The notes beneath the pieces were generated by a model. That model was not told the DNA's origin. It was given only the letters and a program-made list of their open reading frames with translations, and searched no databases. From Halopseudomonas xiamenensis (GTDB lineage Bacteria; Pseudomonadota; Gammaproteobacteria; Pseudomonadales; Pseudomonadaceae): DNA of 64,000 nucleotides. A program made the position numbers and the translations under genes. The stretch spans positions 1-64,000 of the forward strand of contig NZ_JACLGO010000014.1 in NCBI RefSeq assembly GCF_014219065.1, read 5' to 3'. Of the stretch, positions 24,801 through 33,200 are shown in pieces; the stretch's first letter is position 1, and every line of letters starts with the position of its first letter.

Positions 24801-25193
24801 AATACTGTCCTGAGCCACGCCGTAGTATTTGATGGCCATGTACATGGCCAGTTGGTGAGCAGTCTTCAGCGCCTGTTTGGCATCGCGCAGGTGGCCTTCC
24901 GCACCATGTGCGGTGTCATTGCCCAGGACTCGCAGGAAGTTGATCTGATGAATCAGCGACTTGCTGACACAGTCACCAAATACCGGGTTTTTTACCAACT
25001 CGTAGAAGCTGGACTGAGGCAACCGGGGCAACAGCTCCAGCTGATAGATCGCCTTGGTCAATTCCTCGGCAAAGCTGCGCAGGCGTGTCAGCGCGCTGCC
25101 GGGATCGATATACAGCACAGCTTCGGCAAGGCCGCCCAGGCTGGCCAGAGTGTCGTTACCTGCTCGCAGGAACTCGAAGTTGACTGATGTCAT
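21822..25193 (-). CDS. hsdR: Type I restriction endonuclease subunit HsdR
   Basis: 1123 residues from the ATG at 25193. An in-frame ATG at 25211 exists, but it would coincide with the predicted transcription start of the sigma-54 promoter at 25223-25238, so the downstream start (TSVNFEFLRAGND) is preferred. Domains: N-terminal DUF4145 (about 15-130), a coiled coil (SVASYEKELQKQQDELQR), the HsdR nuclease with DYVLWGN and AVVEAKKSG (D...E-x-K), a superfamily 2 motor with Walker A ATGTGKT and VADESHRSIYNKYR, and the EcoEI-type C-terminal domain. It translocates DNA and cleaves unmethylated DNA far from the site. It is first in the hsdR-DUF1016-hsdM-hsdS operon. Confidence 0.95.
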   Translation of the reverse strand: MTSVNFEFLRAGNDTLASLGGLAEAVLYIDPGSALTRLRSFAEELTKAIYQLELLPRLPQSSFYELVKNPVFGDCVSKSLIHQINFLRVLGNDTAHGAEGHLRDAKQALKTAHQLAMYMAIKYYGVAQDSIPEFSEVPDPTVAMGQLQQSVASYEKELQKQQDELQRVMDQLEQQRVRKLENLDPPAIPDQQKRQQNSQQVADSLQWSEAKTRALMINAMLLQAGWDVGNTEQVGLEVQVDFPNNPSGKGYVDYVLWGNNGQPLAVVEAKKSGNTSLQAGREQARLYADSLERMGYQRPVIFYSNGYETFIWDDKQYNSYRPVYGFYSKDSLEYLIYQRSYRVAALEQHNPELSIADRPYQIEAIKTVAAHFQKQRRKALIIQATGTGKTRVAIALAELLLRTGWAKRVLFLCDRKELRVQADDAFKQNLPSEPRCVIGETNQVDQSARIYIATYPGMMNRFTQLDVGFFDLIVADESHRSIYNKYRDLFDYFDALQVGLTATPVKFISRNTFDMFDCETTDPTFEFGLDAAINNEPPYLVPFRVKDLTTDFLRDGIHYNDLSDEQKRQLEEDLGEEEAQRTTIAGKYIGRKIFSEDTDRIILENLINNGIRDETGSLVGKTIIFAQRQDHAEHLEKVFCKLYPQYGSKVCKVIHNKVPHVDSLIKEFKQPDNDFRIAISVDMLDTGIDVPEVVNLVFAKPVKSWVKFWQMIGRGTRLRPNLFGPGRHKTEFLIFDHYGNFDYFEQEYQEPEDTGGKSLLQTTFESRLALAQSALKRNHAAAFDTAIELLRADVNDLPDTSVAVRRELRAVHQLQQSDQLRTLDARTQHLLVETIAPLMSARVLRDKHATALDKLMSEIQTCLVEQASCFDDGKNTLLAELDKLAVNIQAVRQKDAVIAEVRSADFWQSPSIERLEHARRELRGIMKYRAAGQGPLYGTPGTRTADGGISVQERKVTIAGANEALIYRRRLKDILDDMLQANPILQKIYRGEPIAEPELKTLTSTILTSHPGVSLDVLNEFYGRTADELHLTVREIIGLDPQAIEEHFKAFLHSHPNLTAQQVRFMNLLKTYIAQHGSIVVDKLYEPPFDSISHEGIDGVFSPDDVGELVAVLKPFIRQDVTS

Positions 25194-25222
25194 ATACGTA
25201 ATTCTATCCATGCTGATCGAGT

Positions 25223-25238
25223 AGCAAGGAGCAGGCCA
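25223..25238 (-). promoter_or_regulatory. Sigma-54 (RpoN) -24/-12 promoter for the hsd operon
   Basis: The bottom strand from 25238 to 25223 reads TGGCCTG-CTCC-TTGCT, against the consensus TGGCACG-N4-TTGCW. The invariant GG and GC are present with the correct 10-nt spacing, and all but two defined positions match. The -12 element places transcription start near 25212, leaving a leader of about 19 nt before the hsdR start at 25193. It sits in the short gap between hsdR and the sigma-54 activator gene, whose stop is at 25243. No clear activator dyad is visible upstream; such sites would lie inside the activator's 3' coding region. Confidence 0.75.
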
Positions 25239-25242
25239 GCTG

Positions 25243-26724
25243 CTACTCCATGTCGTATTTATCCATCCAGTTACTCAGCGTCTGCTGACTCTTCAGGCCA
25301 AGCAAAGCCGCTGCGCGGGTTTTGTTGCGCCCGGTGATATCCAGCGCCTGGGCTATGTAATGTCGCACCAACCCCCCTACCAACACTTGTATATCAATGC
25401 CTTGGCTCACATCACGAGCAAGAATGTCGGTATCTTTATTCGGCACGGAGAAGAGTGCCCGCTGCAACTCCATCGCCTCGATGGTATCACCATGACACCA
25501 GAGCGCAGCCCTGAGCAAGGTTGCCTGCATCTCCCGCACATTTCCCCGCCACGGCTGATGGATAATAAGATTCTTTGCACCAACCGAAAGTACCTTACTT
25601 TGCAGTGACGGATCTTCCTGGCCGATAGTGGCAAGCAGGGCATCCGCCAGCAACAGCAGGTCCCCAGCCCTTTCCCGCAGCGGCGGCAGATGCAACCCCC
25701 CCACCGCCACCCGGTAGAACAGGTCTTCCCGGAAACGGCCTTCTGCAACGTCGAGCATAAGGTCTCGGTGGGTGGCGGCTATTATTCTTACGTCTACTCG
25801 CTGCTCCACACTGGAGCCGACCGGCATGCATGTTCCTTCCTGCAGCACCCGCAACAATCGCACCTGAACATCCGGACTCAGCTCGCCGAACTCATCCAGA
25901 AACAGGGTGCCGCCGTTGGCCTGCTGAAATACACCGGGGCGATCGGACACAGCGCCGGTAAAGGCACCCTTACGGTGTCCAAAAAGGATGGAGTCAATCA
26001 GTTCGGCGGGTATCGCACCGCAATTGATCGGTACAAAGGGAGCGTCTGCGCGCGGCCCGGCGTTGTGGATGGCTCTGGCAAACAACTCCTTGCCTGTGCC
26101 CGTTTCACCATAAATGAGTACCGGCACTGTCTTCTGCGCGAGGATCTGGGCCTGCTCCTTGAGCCGCTGCATGGTGCTGTTCTGGGTGAGGATGCTGTCG
26201 AACGCCGCATCCACCGGTACCGAACGCGTCGCCAGACGGGCAATTTCATCACTGCTGATGATATTGGCTGCCGGAACATATTCCGCCGCTATCTCGAAGG
26301 GGATATCTATCTGCTGCGCACCCTGCTCCCGCGACGACTGGTAAAAGATGGCCGGATATCGTGTCTTGCCCAGCAGAATCCAGACAGCCTGCATGGCTGC
26401 AGTGCCGGGGCTGAGCAGAATGGCAAGCTTCTCACCCTGCTGCTGCAAACGCTCCAGATGGCGACTGGCGGCGTTATGTATCTCGCCGAAATGGACAGGC
26501 GAACTCAGATCTTCGCAGTGCAGAGCAACCGGCACGCCGGTCTGCTGGATAAGCCAGTCGCGGTACGCTTCCGCCTGCGCAGCAGGATAGGACGACAGCA
26601 GCTCCAGACGCCGGAAAGGGAATGCCTGCAGTGTCGACAGAACCGGCCCGGAAGGACCATCGCTCAAGGCATTGAGGTCATTACCACCCAGCCAGCAAAC
26701 CAGTACCACCCCAGCTTCTGTCAT
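25243..26724 (-). CDS. Sigma-54-dependent activator with N-terminal CARF-like sensor domain (RtcR-like)
   Basis: 493 residues. Residues 1-165 form a Rossmann-like sensor, starting EAGVVLVCWLGGNDLNAL, with LLSPGTAAMQAVWILLG at about 105-121 matching the CARF motif (S/N-x-T/G-G-T-x-x-M). CARF domains in RtcR and CRISPR effectors bind oligonucleotide or cyclic nucleotide ligands. The AAA+ domain has Walker A GETGTGKE at about 205, the sigma-54 contact loop GAFTGA at 253-258 and LFLDEFGELS as Walker B. A Fis-type HTH (ALDITGRNKTRAAALLGLKS) ends the protein. A GGGAG site precedes the ATG. No rtcBA genes are nearby. Instead it sits directly upstream of the type I restriction operon and its sigma-54 promoter, so it probably activates that operon. 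The ligand is unknown. Confidence 0.88.
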   Translation of the reverse strand: MTEAGVVLVCWLGGNDLNALSDGPSGPVLSTLQAFPFRRLELLSSYPAAQAEAYRDWLIQQTGVPVALHCEDLSSPVHFGEIHNAASRHLERLQQQGEKLAILLSPGTAAMQAVWILLGKTRYPAIFYQSSREQGAQQIDIPFEIAAEYVPAANIISSDEIARLATRSVPVDAAFDSILTQNSTMQRLKEQAQILAQKTVPVLIYGETGTGKELFARAIHNAGPRADAPFVPINCGAIPAELIDSILFGHRKGAFTGAVSDRPGVFQQANGGTLFLDEFGELSPDVQVRLLRVLQEGTCMPVGSSVEQRVDVRIIAATHRDLMLDVAEGRFREDLFYRVAVGGLHLPPLRERAGDLLLLADALLATIGQEDPSLQSKVLSVGAKNLIIHQPWRGNVREMQATLLRAALWCHGDTIEAMELQRALFSVPNKDTDILARDVSQGIDIQVLVGGLVRHYIAQALDITGRNKTRAAALLGLKSQQTLSNWMDKYDME

Positions 26725-26737
26725 GACTCTCCCTTTC

Positions 26738-26959
26738 AGTCGCCAGCTGAACTTTCCGGTGCATTGAGCTGCTCATCCGGCACGTACTCAACCAAGTCCT
26801 CAACCTTACAGTTGAAGTAACGGCATAGTCCATCAAGATGATCGGTGCTGAGTGCTGAAGTCCCGTCGGTTGATCATTTTCGACAACGCCACACGGTGAG
26901 CCCCCGCGCCCTCCGCAACCTCAGCAATAGTGATGCGCCTCCCTTCCTCAAATGCCCTG
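26738..26959 (-). pseudogene. XRE/Cro-type HTH regulator, 5' truncated and frameshifted
   Basis: The bottom strand encodes FEEGRRITIAEVAEGAGAHR and VALSKMINRRDFSTQH, a Cro/CI-type helix-turn-helix. After STQH a one-base insertion shifts the frame. The continuation in the next frame is DHLDGLCRYFNCKVEDLVEY and VPDEQLNAPESSAGD, followed by TGA. That C-terminal pattern (LDxLCxYFxCxVxDLxEYVPD) is typical of small XRE regulators. The first 8-10 residues are missing: the sequence upstream is the degenerate tRNA-end repeat. The stop lies 13 nt before the sigma-54 activator start, so it was once the first gene of that transcript. It is unlikely to be functional unless the frameshift is a sequencing error. 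Confidence 0.75.
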
Positions 26960-26963
26960 CGAG

Positions 26964-26998
26964 CAGGGTCACAGGTTCGAATTCTGTCGGGGCGACAT
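26964..26998 (+). repeat. Degenerate copy of the tRNA-Arg 3'-end repeat (island border)
   Basis: Bases 26966-26991 match 10885-10910 at 25 of 26 positions, including GGGTCACAGGTTCGAAT and CTGTCGGG, in the same orientation. The flanks also resemble each other with small gaps (CATTTTTCCTT against CATTTCCCTTT). Unlike the left copy it lacks the anticodon loop and has a damaged CCA. The two copies enclose the 16-kb defence segment, so this is the likely second border. It abuts the truncated XRE gene. The sequence from 27000 to 27188 holds no supported gene. Confidence 0.65.
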
Positions 26999-27188
26999 TT
27001 TTCCTTCCAGCCTGTCTTAAGTGGATAACCCACAAATTTAGATATTTATAAACAGCGGCAGCAATTTTGGTTCGCATGATTCACCGCCTCGACCGAAGAG
27101 CTGTACGCAAGTCCCACAAACTGGCGAAGGCGGCGCAAGGTCCCTGCCAATGAAGGCCTCCCACAGATCGCAGGCCGCCTCCGAAGGA

Positions 27189-28086
27189 TCAACCAAGCAG
27201 ATCCCTCAGCGCCGCCTCCAGCTCGGCATGGCGAAACTCGAAACCCAGCGCCTGCAGACGTTCCGGCTGCAGATGCTGGCCGCCCAGCAACATACCGGAC
27301 AGCTCGCCCAACATGGCCTGTAACGCAAAGGCCGGCAGCGGCAGCAATGCCGGCCGGTGCACAACCCCGGCCAGGCAGCGGGTAAACTCGATGTTGCGCA
27401 CCGCTCCGGGCGCACAGGCGTTATAGGCACCGCTGGCATCGGGGTGGCGCAGCAGGAAAGTCAATTGCCGCCACCTCATCCTGCAGATGAATCCAGGGCA
27501 TCCATTGCTGCCCGCTGCCGATGCGCCCGCCCAAGCCCAGGCGGAACAGTGGCAGCAGCCGGGCCAGGAACCCTTTGCCGTCCGCCAGCACCGGTGCCGT
27601 GCGCACCAGCACCACGCGCAGACCCAGCGCCTCGGCGCGCAATGCGCTTTGCTCCCAGTCCATGCACAGCTGACTGGCAAAGTCCTTGCTGGCCGGCGGA
27701 CCGTCCTCATGCAACAGCTGTTCGCCGCCATCGCCGTACCAACCGGTGGCGGAGCCGGAAACCAGTGTGGCTGGCGGTTGTGACAGCGTGCCCAGCCAGC
27801 GGACCAGTCGGTCGGTCAGCTGGATGCGGCTATCCCGCAGTTCAGCCTTGCGTTTGCTGGTCCAACGCCGGTCGGCAATGGGCGCACCGGCCAGATTGAT
27901 GATGGCGTCCAGCCGGATATCACCCAGTTCCTCCAGCGTAGCCACACCACGTACGCCGCTGCCGCACAGCCGGGCCACCTGTTGCGGGCGGCGACTGTAG
28001 ACGATCAGTTCATGGCCCTGCTTCAGCCAGAGCTGGCACAGCGCCTGGCCAATCAGCCCGGTGCCGCCGGTCAACAAGATACGCAT
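27189..28086 (-). pseudogene. yfcH: TIGR01777/YfcH-family SDR epimerase, frameshifted
   Basis: Start at the ATG at 28086 with GGAGGAAG upstream. The first frame gives MRILLTGGTGLIGQALCQLW (NAD(P)-binding GxxGxxG), LVSGSATGWYGDGGE and MPWIHLQDEVAAIDF, then runs out of frame and stops near 27421. In the next frame the protein continues as FLLRHPDASGAYNACAPGAV to LGFEFRHAELEAALRDLLG with the normal DUF1731 C-terminal domain. One extra base near 27463-27470 explains the break. The full product would be about 298 residues, the usual family size. The family is an extended SDR of unclear physiological role. It is either a recent inactivation or a sequencing error, as everything else is well conserved. 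Confidence 0.8.
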
Positions 28087-28199
28087 ATCGCTTCCTCCGG
28101 TTGTGGTCAGTGGCAAGATACGGGGCAGCCTTCGCTGCTCGGCCATCGCCAGCAACGGCGGCTTACTGTGATGCTAGTATTGCGCTGGCTGCGGCATTT

Positions 28200-28382
28200 T
28201 CAATAATCAGACGGCCAATATGCCAATAGGCTTGCACCATTTGCTGATTAACCACCTGGCGCAGCTGATGTCGTGCCTGCTGGATAACACCGGCAATGGC
28301 GATGTACAGGGTTTCTGCCGTTAGATTCTGATTATTCATGGGTGACTTCCTGTCTTATGAAAGGTTTGAGCACCGCCAACAC
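28200..28382 (-). pseudogene. Scar of a second hsdR/DUF1016 junction
   Basis: The bottom strand first encodes the last residues of an HsdR (AVLKPFIRQEVTHE, stop at 28332-28334; the intact gene ends [12 protein letters not shown]). In an overlapping frame starting at the ATG at 28339 comes the first 46 or so residues of a DUF1016 protein, ending [19 protein letters not shown] (the intact copy has [19 protein letters not shown]). It shares strings such as CCAATAGGCTTGCACCAT with 21705-21735 but is clearly diverged elsewhere, so it is not a recent duplication. It stops where homology to DUF1016 ends and abuts the HDOD gene. This is the remnant of an older type I restriction operon. Confidence 0.8.
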
Positions 28383-29234
28383 TCAGCCGCTGACCAATGC
28401 CTGCATCAACTCGACTCGCAACTGTGCACCATTCTGGTCATTGACGCGGTGCCCAGCATTGGCGACTTTGCCCACCGCCGGGATATCGATGCCAGCATAA
28501 CGAGCATAGCGCCCTTTCTGCGTACCGTAATGCAGCAGGTTGGCGGCGATGACCAGGTCCACATAGTCGGGCTGGGGATTACCGGTCTCGCGCAGAATGG
28601 ATTCGTGCCAGCGAGCCATCTGCACCAGTTCGTCAGGCATCTGCCAATGGCGCAGCAGCATGGCCCCGACATGGGGATGCAGCATCAGTTCGAATTGCAG
28701 CCGCTCCAGTGGACTCAACTCCGGCTGGCGTTGCAGAAACTCACGCAAAGGCAACTTGCCGATATCGTGCAGCAGTCCACCCAGGGCAGCCAGCTCAGCA
28801 TCAAGATGAGGAAAGGGCTCTGCCAGGCAATGACACAAGGCACTGATATGCACGCCCCCGGCAACGAAACCGCGCAGCCGCTCCCTGTTGCCACCCCCGC
28901 TCTGCATGGTCTGCAGTACCGCCAACTGCGTGACCAGCGAGCGCACCAGGTTCATCCCCAGACAGGCGACCGCCTGTTTCAGGGAGGTAATGGGCACTCC
29001 CCGCCGCAGCAATGAGCTGTTGGCCACCTTCATCACCCGGGCAGCAATACCCGCATCCCGCGCGATCTCCCGTTCCAGCTCGGCGAAGGTGGTACTGTCC
29101 ATGGTAGTGAGCGTGCGCACCCGCAATGCCACCTCCGGCAGGGAGGGCAGGATCAGCCGGTTGGCCGCGACCTCTGCCTCCAGGAGCCTGAAGATGTGCC
29201 TGGCCCGCTCTTTCACCTCGGTTGTCCTTTTCAT
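28383..29234 (-). CDS. HDOD-domain signalling protein
   Basis: 283 residues from the ATG at 29234; longer in-frame starts to 29324 exist but would overlap pruR. The HDOD domain spans about residues 20-215: LPSLPEVALRVRTLTTMDST, MKVANSSLLRRGVPITSLKQ and the HD-like LGGLLHDIGKLPLREFL. HDOD proteins are HD-GYP relatives that usually lack the catalytic metal site and act as signalling scaffolds; the function here is unknown. The stop lies at the edge of the hsdR/DUF1016 scar, so the insertion happened immediately downstream. No strong ribosome-binding site is visible. Confidence 0.88.
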   Translation of the reverse strand: MKRTTEVKERARHIFRLLEAEVAANRLILPSLPEVALRVRTLTTMDSTTFAELEREIARDAGIAARVMKVANSSLLRRGVPITSLKQAVACLGMNLVRSLVTQLAVLQTMQSGGGNRERLRGFVAGGVHISALCHCLAEPFPHLDAELAALGGLLHDIGKLPLREFLQRQPELSPLERLQFELMLHPHVGAMLLRHWQMPDELVQMARWHESILRETGNPQPDYVDLVIAANLLHYGTQKGRYARYAGIDIPAVGKVANAGHRVNDQNGAQLRVELMQALVSG

Positions 29235-29253
29235 TGATAGGCTTTGCGGCTGC

Positions 29254-30015
29254 TCACCGAGCAGCCGCGCTACCGTGACGTCTGAGCAACCCCGGCGTGC
29301 TGCCCCAGTGACGACGGAAGGCATGGGTCAGTGCGCTCTGGCTTGAGAAGCCGACCTGTTCCGCTATGCAGCCCAGCCCCAGGCGGGTATGCAGTATCAG
29401 TTCACGAGCACGTTCCAGGCGGGCCTGCAATACATAGTGCGCGGGTGTCCTGCCCGTCGCCTGGCGGAATATCTGATGAAAGTGACCGGTACTGACACAG
29501 GCCACCTGTGCCAGCTCCGCTACCGTCAAGGGCGCAGCCAGGTGCTGCTGGATATAGGTTTCCAGCTGAACCAGGTCCAGACGCTGCCTTGGCGGGGGAA
29601 GACGCGGTGCGGGCTCAAACAGGCGTTGATGCAGACTGGAAACGATAACCTGGGCCATGCCCTCTGCCGCCAGTGCGGACTCCTGCCACAGGCTTTCTTC
29701 CTGATCGACAAAGCTCAGCAGCAGGCGCAGGCTGGCATCGGCGGTAAAGTAGCGCGGCCGATCAAACAACCGCTCCAGCTCCGGCATGGAAGGATTGTAA
29801 TGGTCAAGCACCACATGGCGATTGTCCCCCTTGCCCTGGTAGAAGTGCACTTCGCCCGCCGGCACCAGGCAGCCGTGCATGGCATCCACCCGGCCACCGT
29901 GGCCGGCAATCTCGAACTCGGCCTGGCCGGACAGGGCAATCACCATCTGATGCCAGGGGTGGTCATGGTGCATACCGCTGGTCGGTAGCGTGCACTGACG
30001 GATTCTGGCCTGCAT
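29254..30015 (-). CDS. pruR: AraC/XylS-family regulator of proline utilisation (PruR-like)
   Basis: 253 residues from the ATG at 30015 (AAGGAAC upstream; the TTG at 30051 is an alternative). An N-terminal cupin sensor (HHDHPWHQMVIALSGQAEFE, about 15-90) is followed by a C-terminal double helix-turn-helix (TVAELAQVACVSTGHFHQIF and LGCIAEQVGFSSQSALTHAF). It is divergent from putA. In Pseudomonas PruR is the AraC-type activator of putA and putP in response to proline, and location and domain order fit. The 193-bp divergent gap (30016-30208) presumably contains its target, but I could not identify a site. Close relatives regulate other genes, so the name rests on context. Confidence 0.82.
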   Translation of the reverse strand: MQARIRQCTLPTSGMHHDHPWHQMVIALSGQAEFEIAGHGGRVDAMHGCLVPAGEVHFYQGKGDNRHVVLDHYNPSMPELERLFDRPRYFTADASLRLLLSFVDQEESLWQESALAAEGMAQVIVSSLHQRLFEPAPRLPPPRQRLDLVQLETYIQQHLAAPLTVAELAQVACVSTGHFHQIFRQATGRTPAHYVLQARLERARELILHTRLGLGCIAEQVGFSSQSALTHAFRRHWGSTPGLLRRHGSAAAR

Positions 30016-30208
30016 ATCCAGTTCCTTTTCCCCCAAGTCTGTAACGGTCAACTATAGTGAGATCTGACACATTTTGACACCATCAACCCCAGTGAGGCGC
30101 CCTGAGGTTTCCGAGCCTCGAGCAAAAACAACCGAGTTCTGATCAAGACAGCGTCCGCCCCGTCCCGCCACACTGCTGATCAAAACCAAAAATACCAAGG
30201 TACACACC

Positions 30209-33200
30209 ATGCCTTTACCTCATCCGCTGCATGATCAGAACAGACAACGACACGGTACCGCTGACGAACTGCTGCATCCCGATCTGGATCAGCAGAGCCT
30301 GCAGCAACTGGCCCGACAGATCAGCCAGCATTACATGGTGGATGAAAATACCCTGATGCCGGAGCTGATCCAGCTGCTCGATCATCAGCCAGCCCACATT
30401 CAGCAGCTTCACCAACGCACCGCCGAGCTGGTCGAGCGGGTACGCAACCAGGGTGATGCCATAGACAGCCTGGATCAGCTGCTGCAGCAATACAGCCTCG
30501 ACACCCAGGAAGGCGTGCTGCTGATGTGCCTGGCCGAAGCGCTGCTGCGCATCCCCGACTCACGCACCGCAGAAGCGCTGATTCGCGACAAACTGTCGGT
30601 GGCTGACTGGAAAAGCCATCTGGGACAGAGCGATTCGCTGCTGGTCAATGCCTCTACCTGGGGGCTGATCCTGACCAAGGGCGTGGTGAAGATGGACCCG
30701 CGCGACGACCAGCCGGTGCCGGTGCTCAATCGCCTGGTCAGCCGCATGGGTGAACCGGTTGTGCGTCAGGTCATGTCCCATGCTATGAAACTGATGGGGC
30801 ACCAGTTCGTGCTGGGCCGCACCCTGCCTGAGGCCCTGGCCAATGGCAAACCGCTGTTCAAGCAGGGCTACACCTACTCCTTCGATATGCTCGGCGAAGC
30901 GGCACGCACCCGTGAGGATGCCCAGCGTTACTTCGCTGCCTACCTGGATGCCATCGAGCGCGTCGGCCAGGCCGGCGCCAAGGTCACCGCCGCGGCCCCC
31001 GCACCCTCCATTTCGATCAAGCTGTCCGCCCTGCACCCGCGCTACGAGCGCAGCCAGCGTGACAGGGTACTGAAGGAACTCGGCGATACCCTGGCCCAAC
31101 TCGTGGCCCGTGCCCGTGAGCTGGATGTCGCCATCACCCTGGATGCCGAAGAGGCGGACCGCCTGGAGCTGTCACTGGAGGTGCTGGAGCAGGTCTATCG
31201 TCAGCATGCCAAGGGCTGGGGCAAGCTGGGCCTGGTGGTCCAGGCCTACTCCAAGCGAGCGTTGCCGGTACTGCACTGGCTGACCCGCCTGGCTGCGGAG
31301 CAGGGCGACGAGATTCCCGTGCGCCTGGTCAAGGGCGCCTACTGGGATACTGAAATCAAGCTGGCACAGATCGAAGGGCTCGCCGACTATCCGGTGTATA
31401 CCCGCAAGGCCAATACCGATATCGCCTACCTGGCGTGCGCCCGCTACCTGCTCTCGGATATCACCCGTGGCCGCCTGTTTCCCCAGTTCGCCACCCACAA
31501 CGCCCATACCATCATCTGCCTGCTCGACATGGCCGGCAACCGGCCCCTCGAGTTCCAGCGCCTGCATGGCATGGGTGAGGCGTTGTACAAGCAGGCCCTG
31601 AAGCTGGCGCCAGCGGGCAGCTACTGTCGCATCTACGCCCCGGTGGGGGCGCACAAGGACCTGCTGCCCTATCTGGTACGCCGCTTGCTGGAAAACGGCG
31701 CCAACTCGTCCTTTGTGCATCAGTTGGTCGATGAGGATGTGCCAGTGGCGCAACTGGCCCGCCATCCGCTGGAGGCGCTGGCCGGCAAGGCAGCCTATCG
31801 CAACACCAGCATTCCCCTGCCCCATGACCTCTATGGCCCACGCCGCCCGAATGCCAAGGGCCTGAACCTGATGATCAATAGTCAGCTCGACCCTCTGCTG
31901 CAGGCCATGCAGACCTGGGATCGGCATCAGTGGCAGGGCGGCCCCCTGCTGGCCCAGTCTGTCACAGCCAAACCGGGGCCAACCCAGGCCGTGGCCAGTC
32001 CCTTCGACCGCCAACAGCAGGTCGGGCAGATCCAATGGACCAGCCCTGACCAGGTGCGGCAGGCACTGGATGCCGCCGCACTGGCCTTTGCGCGCTGGAA
32101 CGCCGTTGCGGTGGCGGAACGCGCCGCCGGCCTGCGCCGTCTGGCCGATCTGCTGGAGATGCACTTTGCCGAGCTGATGGCACTCTGCGCCCGTGAGGCC
32201 GGCAAGCAGCTCAAGGACGGTGTTGCCGAGATCCGCGAGGCAGTGGACTTCTGCCGCTACTATGCCGATCAGGCCGAGCAGAAGATGGGCCAGCCAACCC
32301 GGCTGCCGGGTCCGACCGGCGAGTCCAATGAACTCTATCTCTCAGGCAAGGGCGTGTTTGTCGCCATCAGTCCGTGGAACTTCCCGGTGGCCATCTTCCT
32401 TGGCCAGGTGGCGGCGGCCGTTGTCACCGGCAATACGGTACTGGCAAAACCCGCCGAGCAGACCTCGCTGGTGGCCCACCGCTGTATCGAGCTGCTGCAT
32501 GAGGCCGGCATTCCGCGGGATGTAGTGCAGCTGGTGCCCGGCTCCGGCAAGGAACTCGGCCCCCTGCTCACCAGTGATCCGCGCGTGGTCGGTGTGGTGT
32601 TTACCGGTTCGACCGCGACGGCGCAACAGATCAACCTCGGCCTGGCCCAGCGCCAGCATGGCCCGCTGGCGACCCTGGTGGCTGAAACCGGTGGTCAGAA
32701 CGCCATGCTGGTCGACTCCACCGCCCTGCCGGAACAGGTGGTCGCGGATGTGCTGGAGTCATCTTTTGCCAGCGCCGGACAACGCTGTTCCGCCTTGCGG
32801 GTACTGTTCCTGCAGGAGGATATCGCTGACAAGGTGGAAGAGTTGCTGGCCGGGGCCATGCAGGAACTGCAGCTGGGTGACCCGCGTGACCTGGCCACCG
32901 ATGTCGGCCCGGTGATCGACAGCCAGGCCAGGCAGAAACTGCAGGCGCATATCGAGCATTACCGCCAGCAAGGCCGGGTACTGGCGGCCACCTCGGTGCC
33001 TGATGCATGGCGGGCGCAGGGCGAGTTCGTGGCTCCAGTTGCGCTCAGGCTGAACAGCATCGATGAGCTGACCGCGGAACATTTCGGTCCCGTGTTGCAC
33101 ATCGTTCGCTACCGGGCGACAGATATCGGCCAGGTTATCGACAGCATCAACCGTTGCGGCTATGGCCTGACCTTTGGCATTCAGAGCCGCAATGAAGGTC

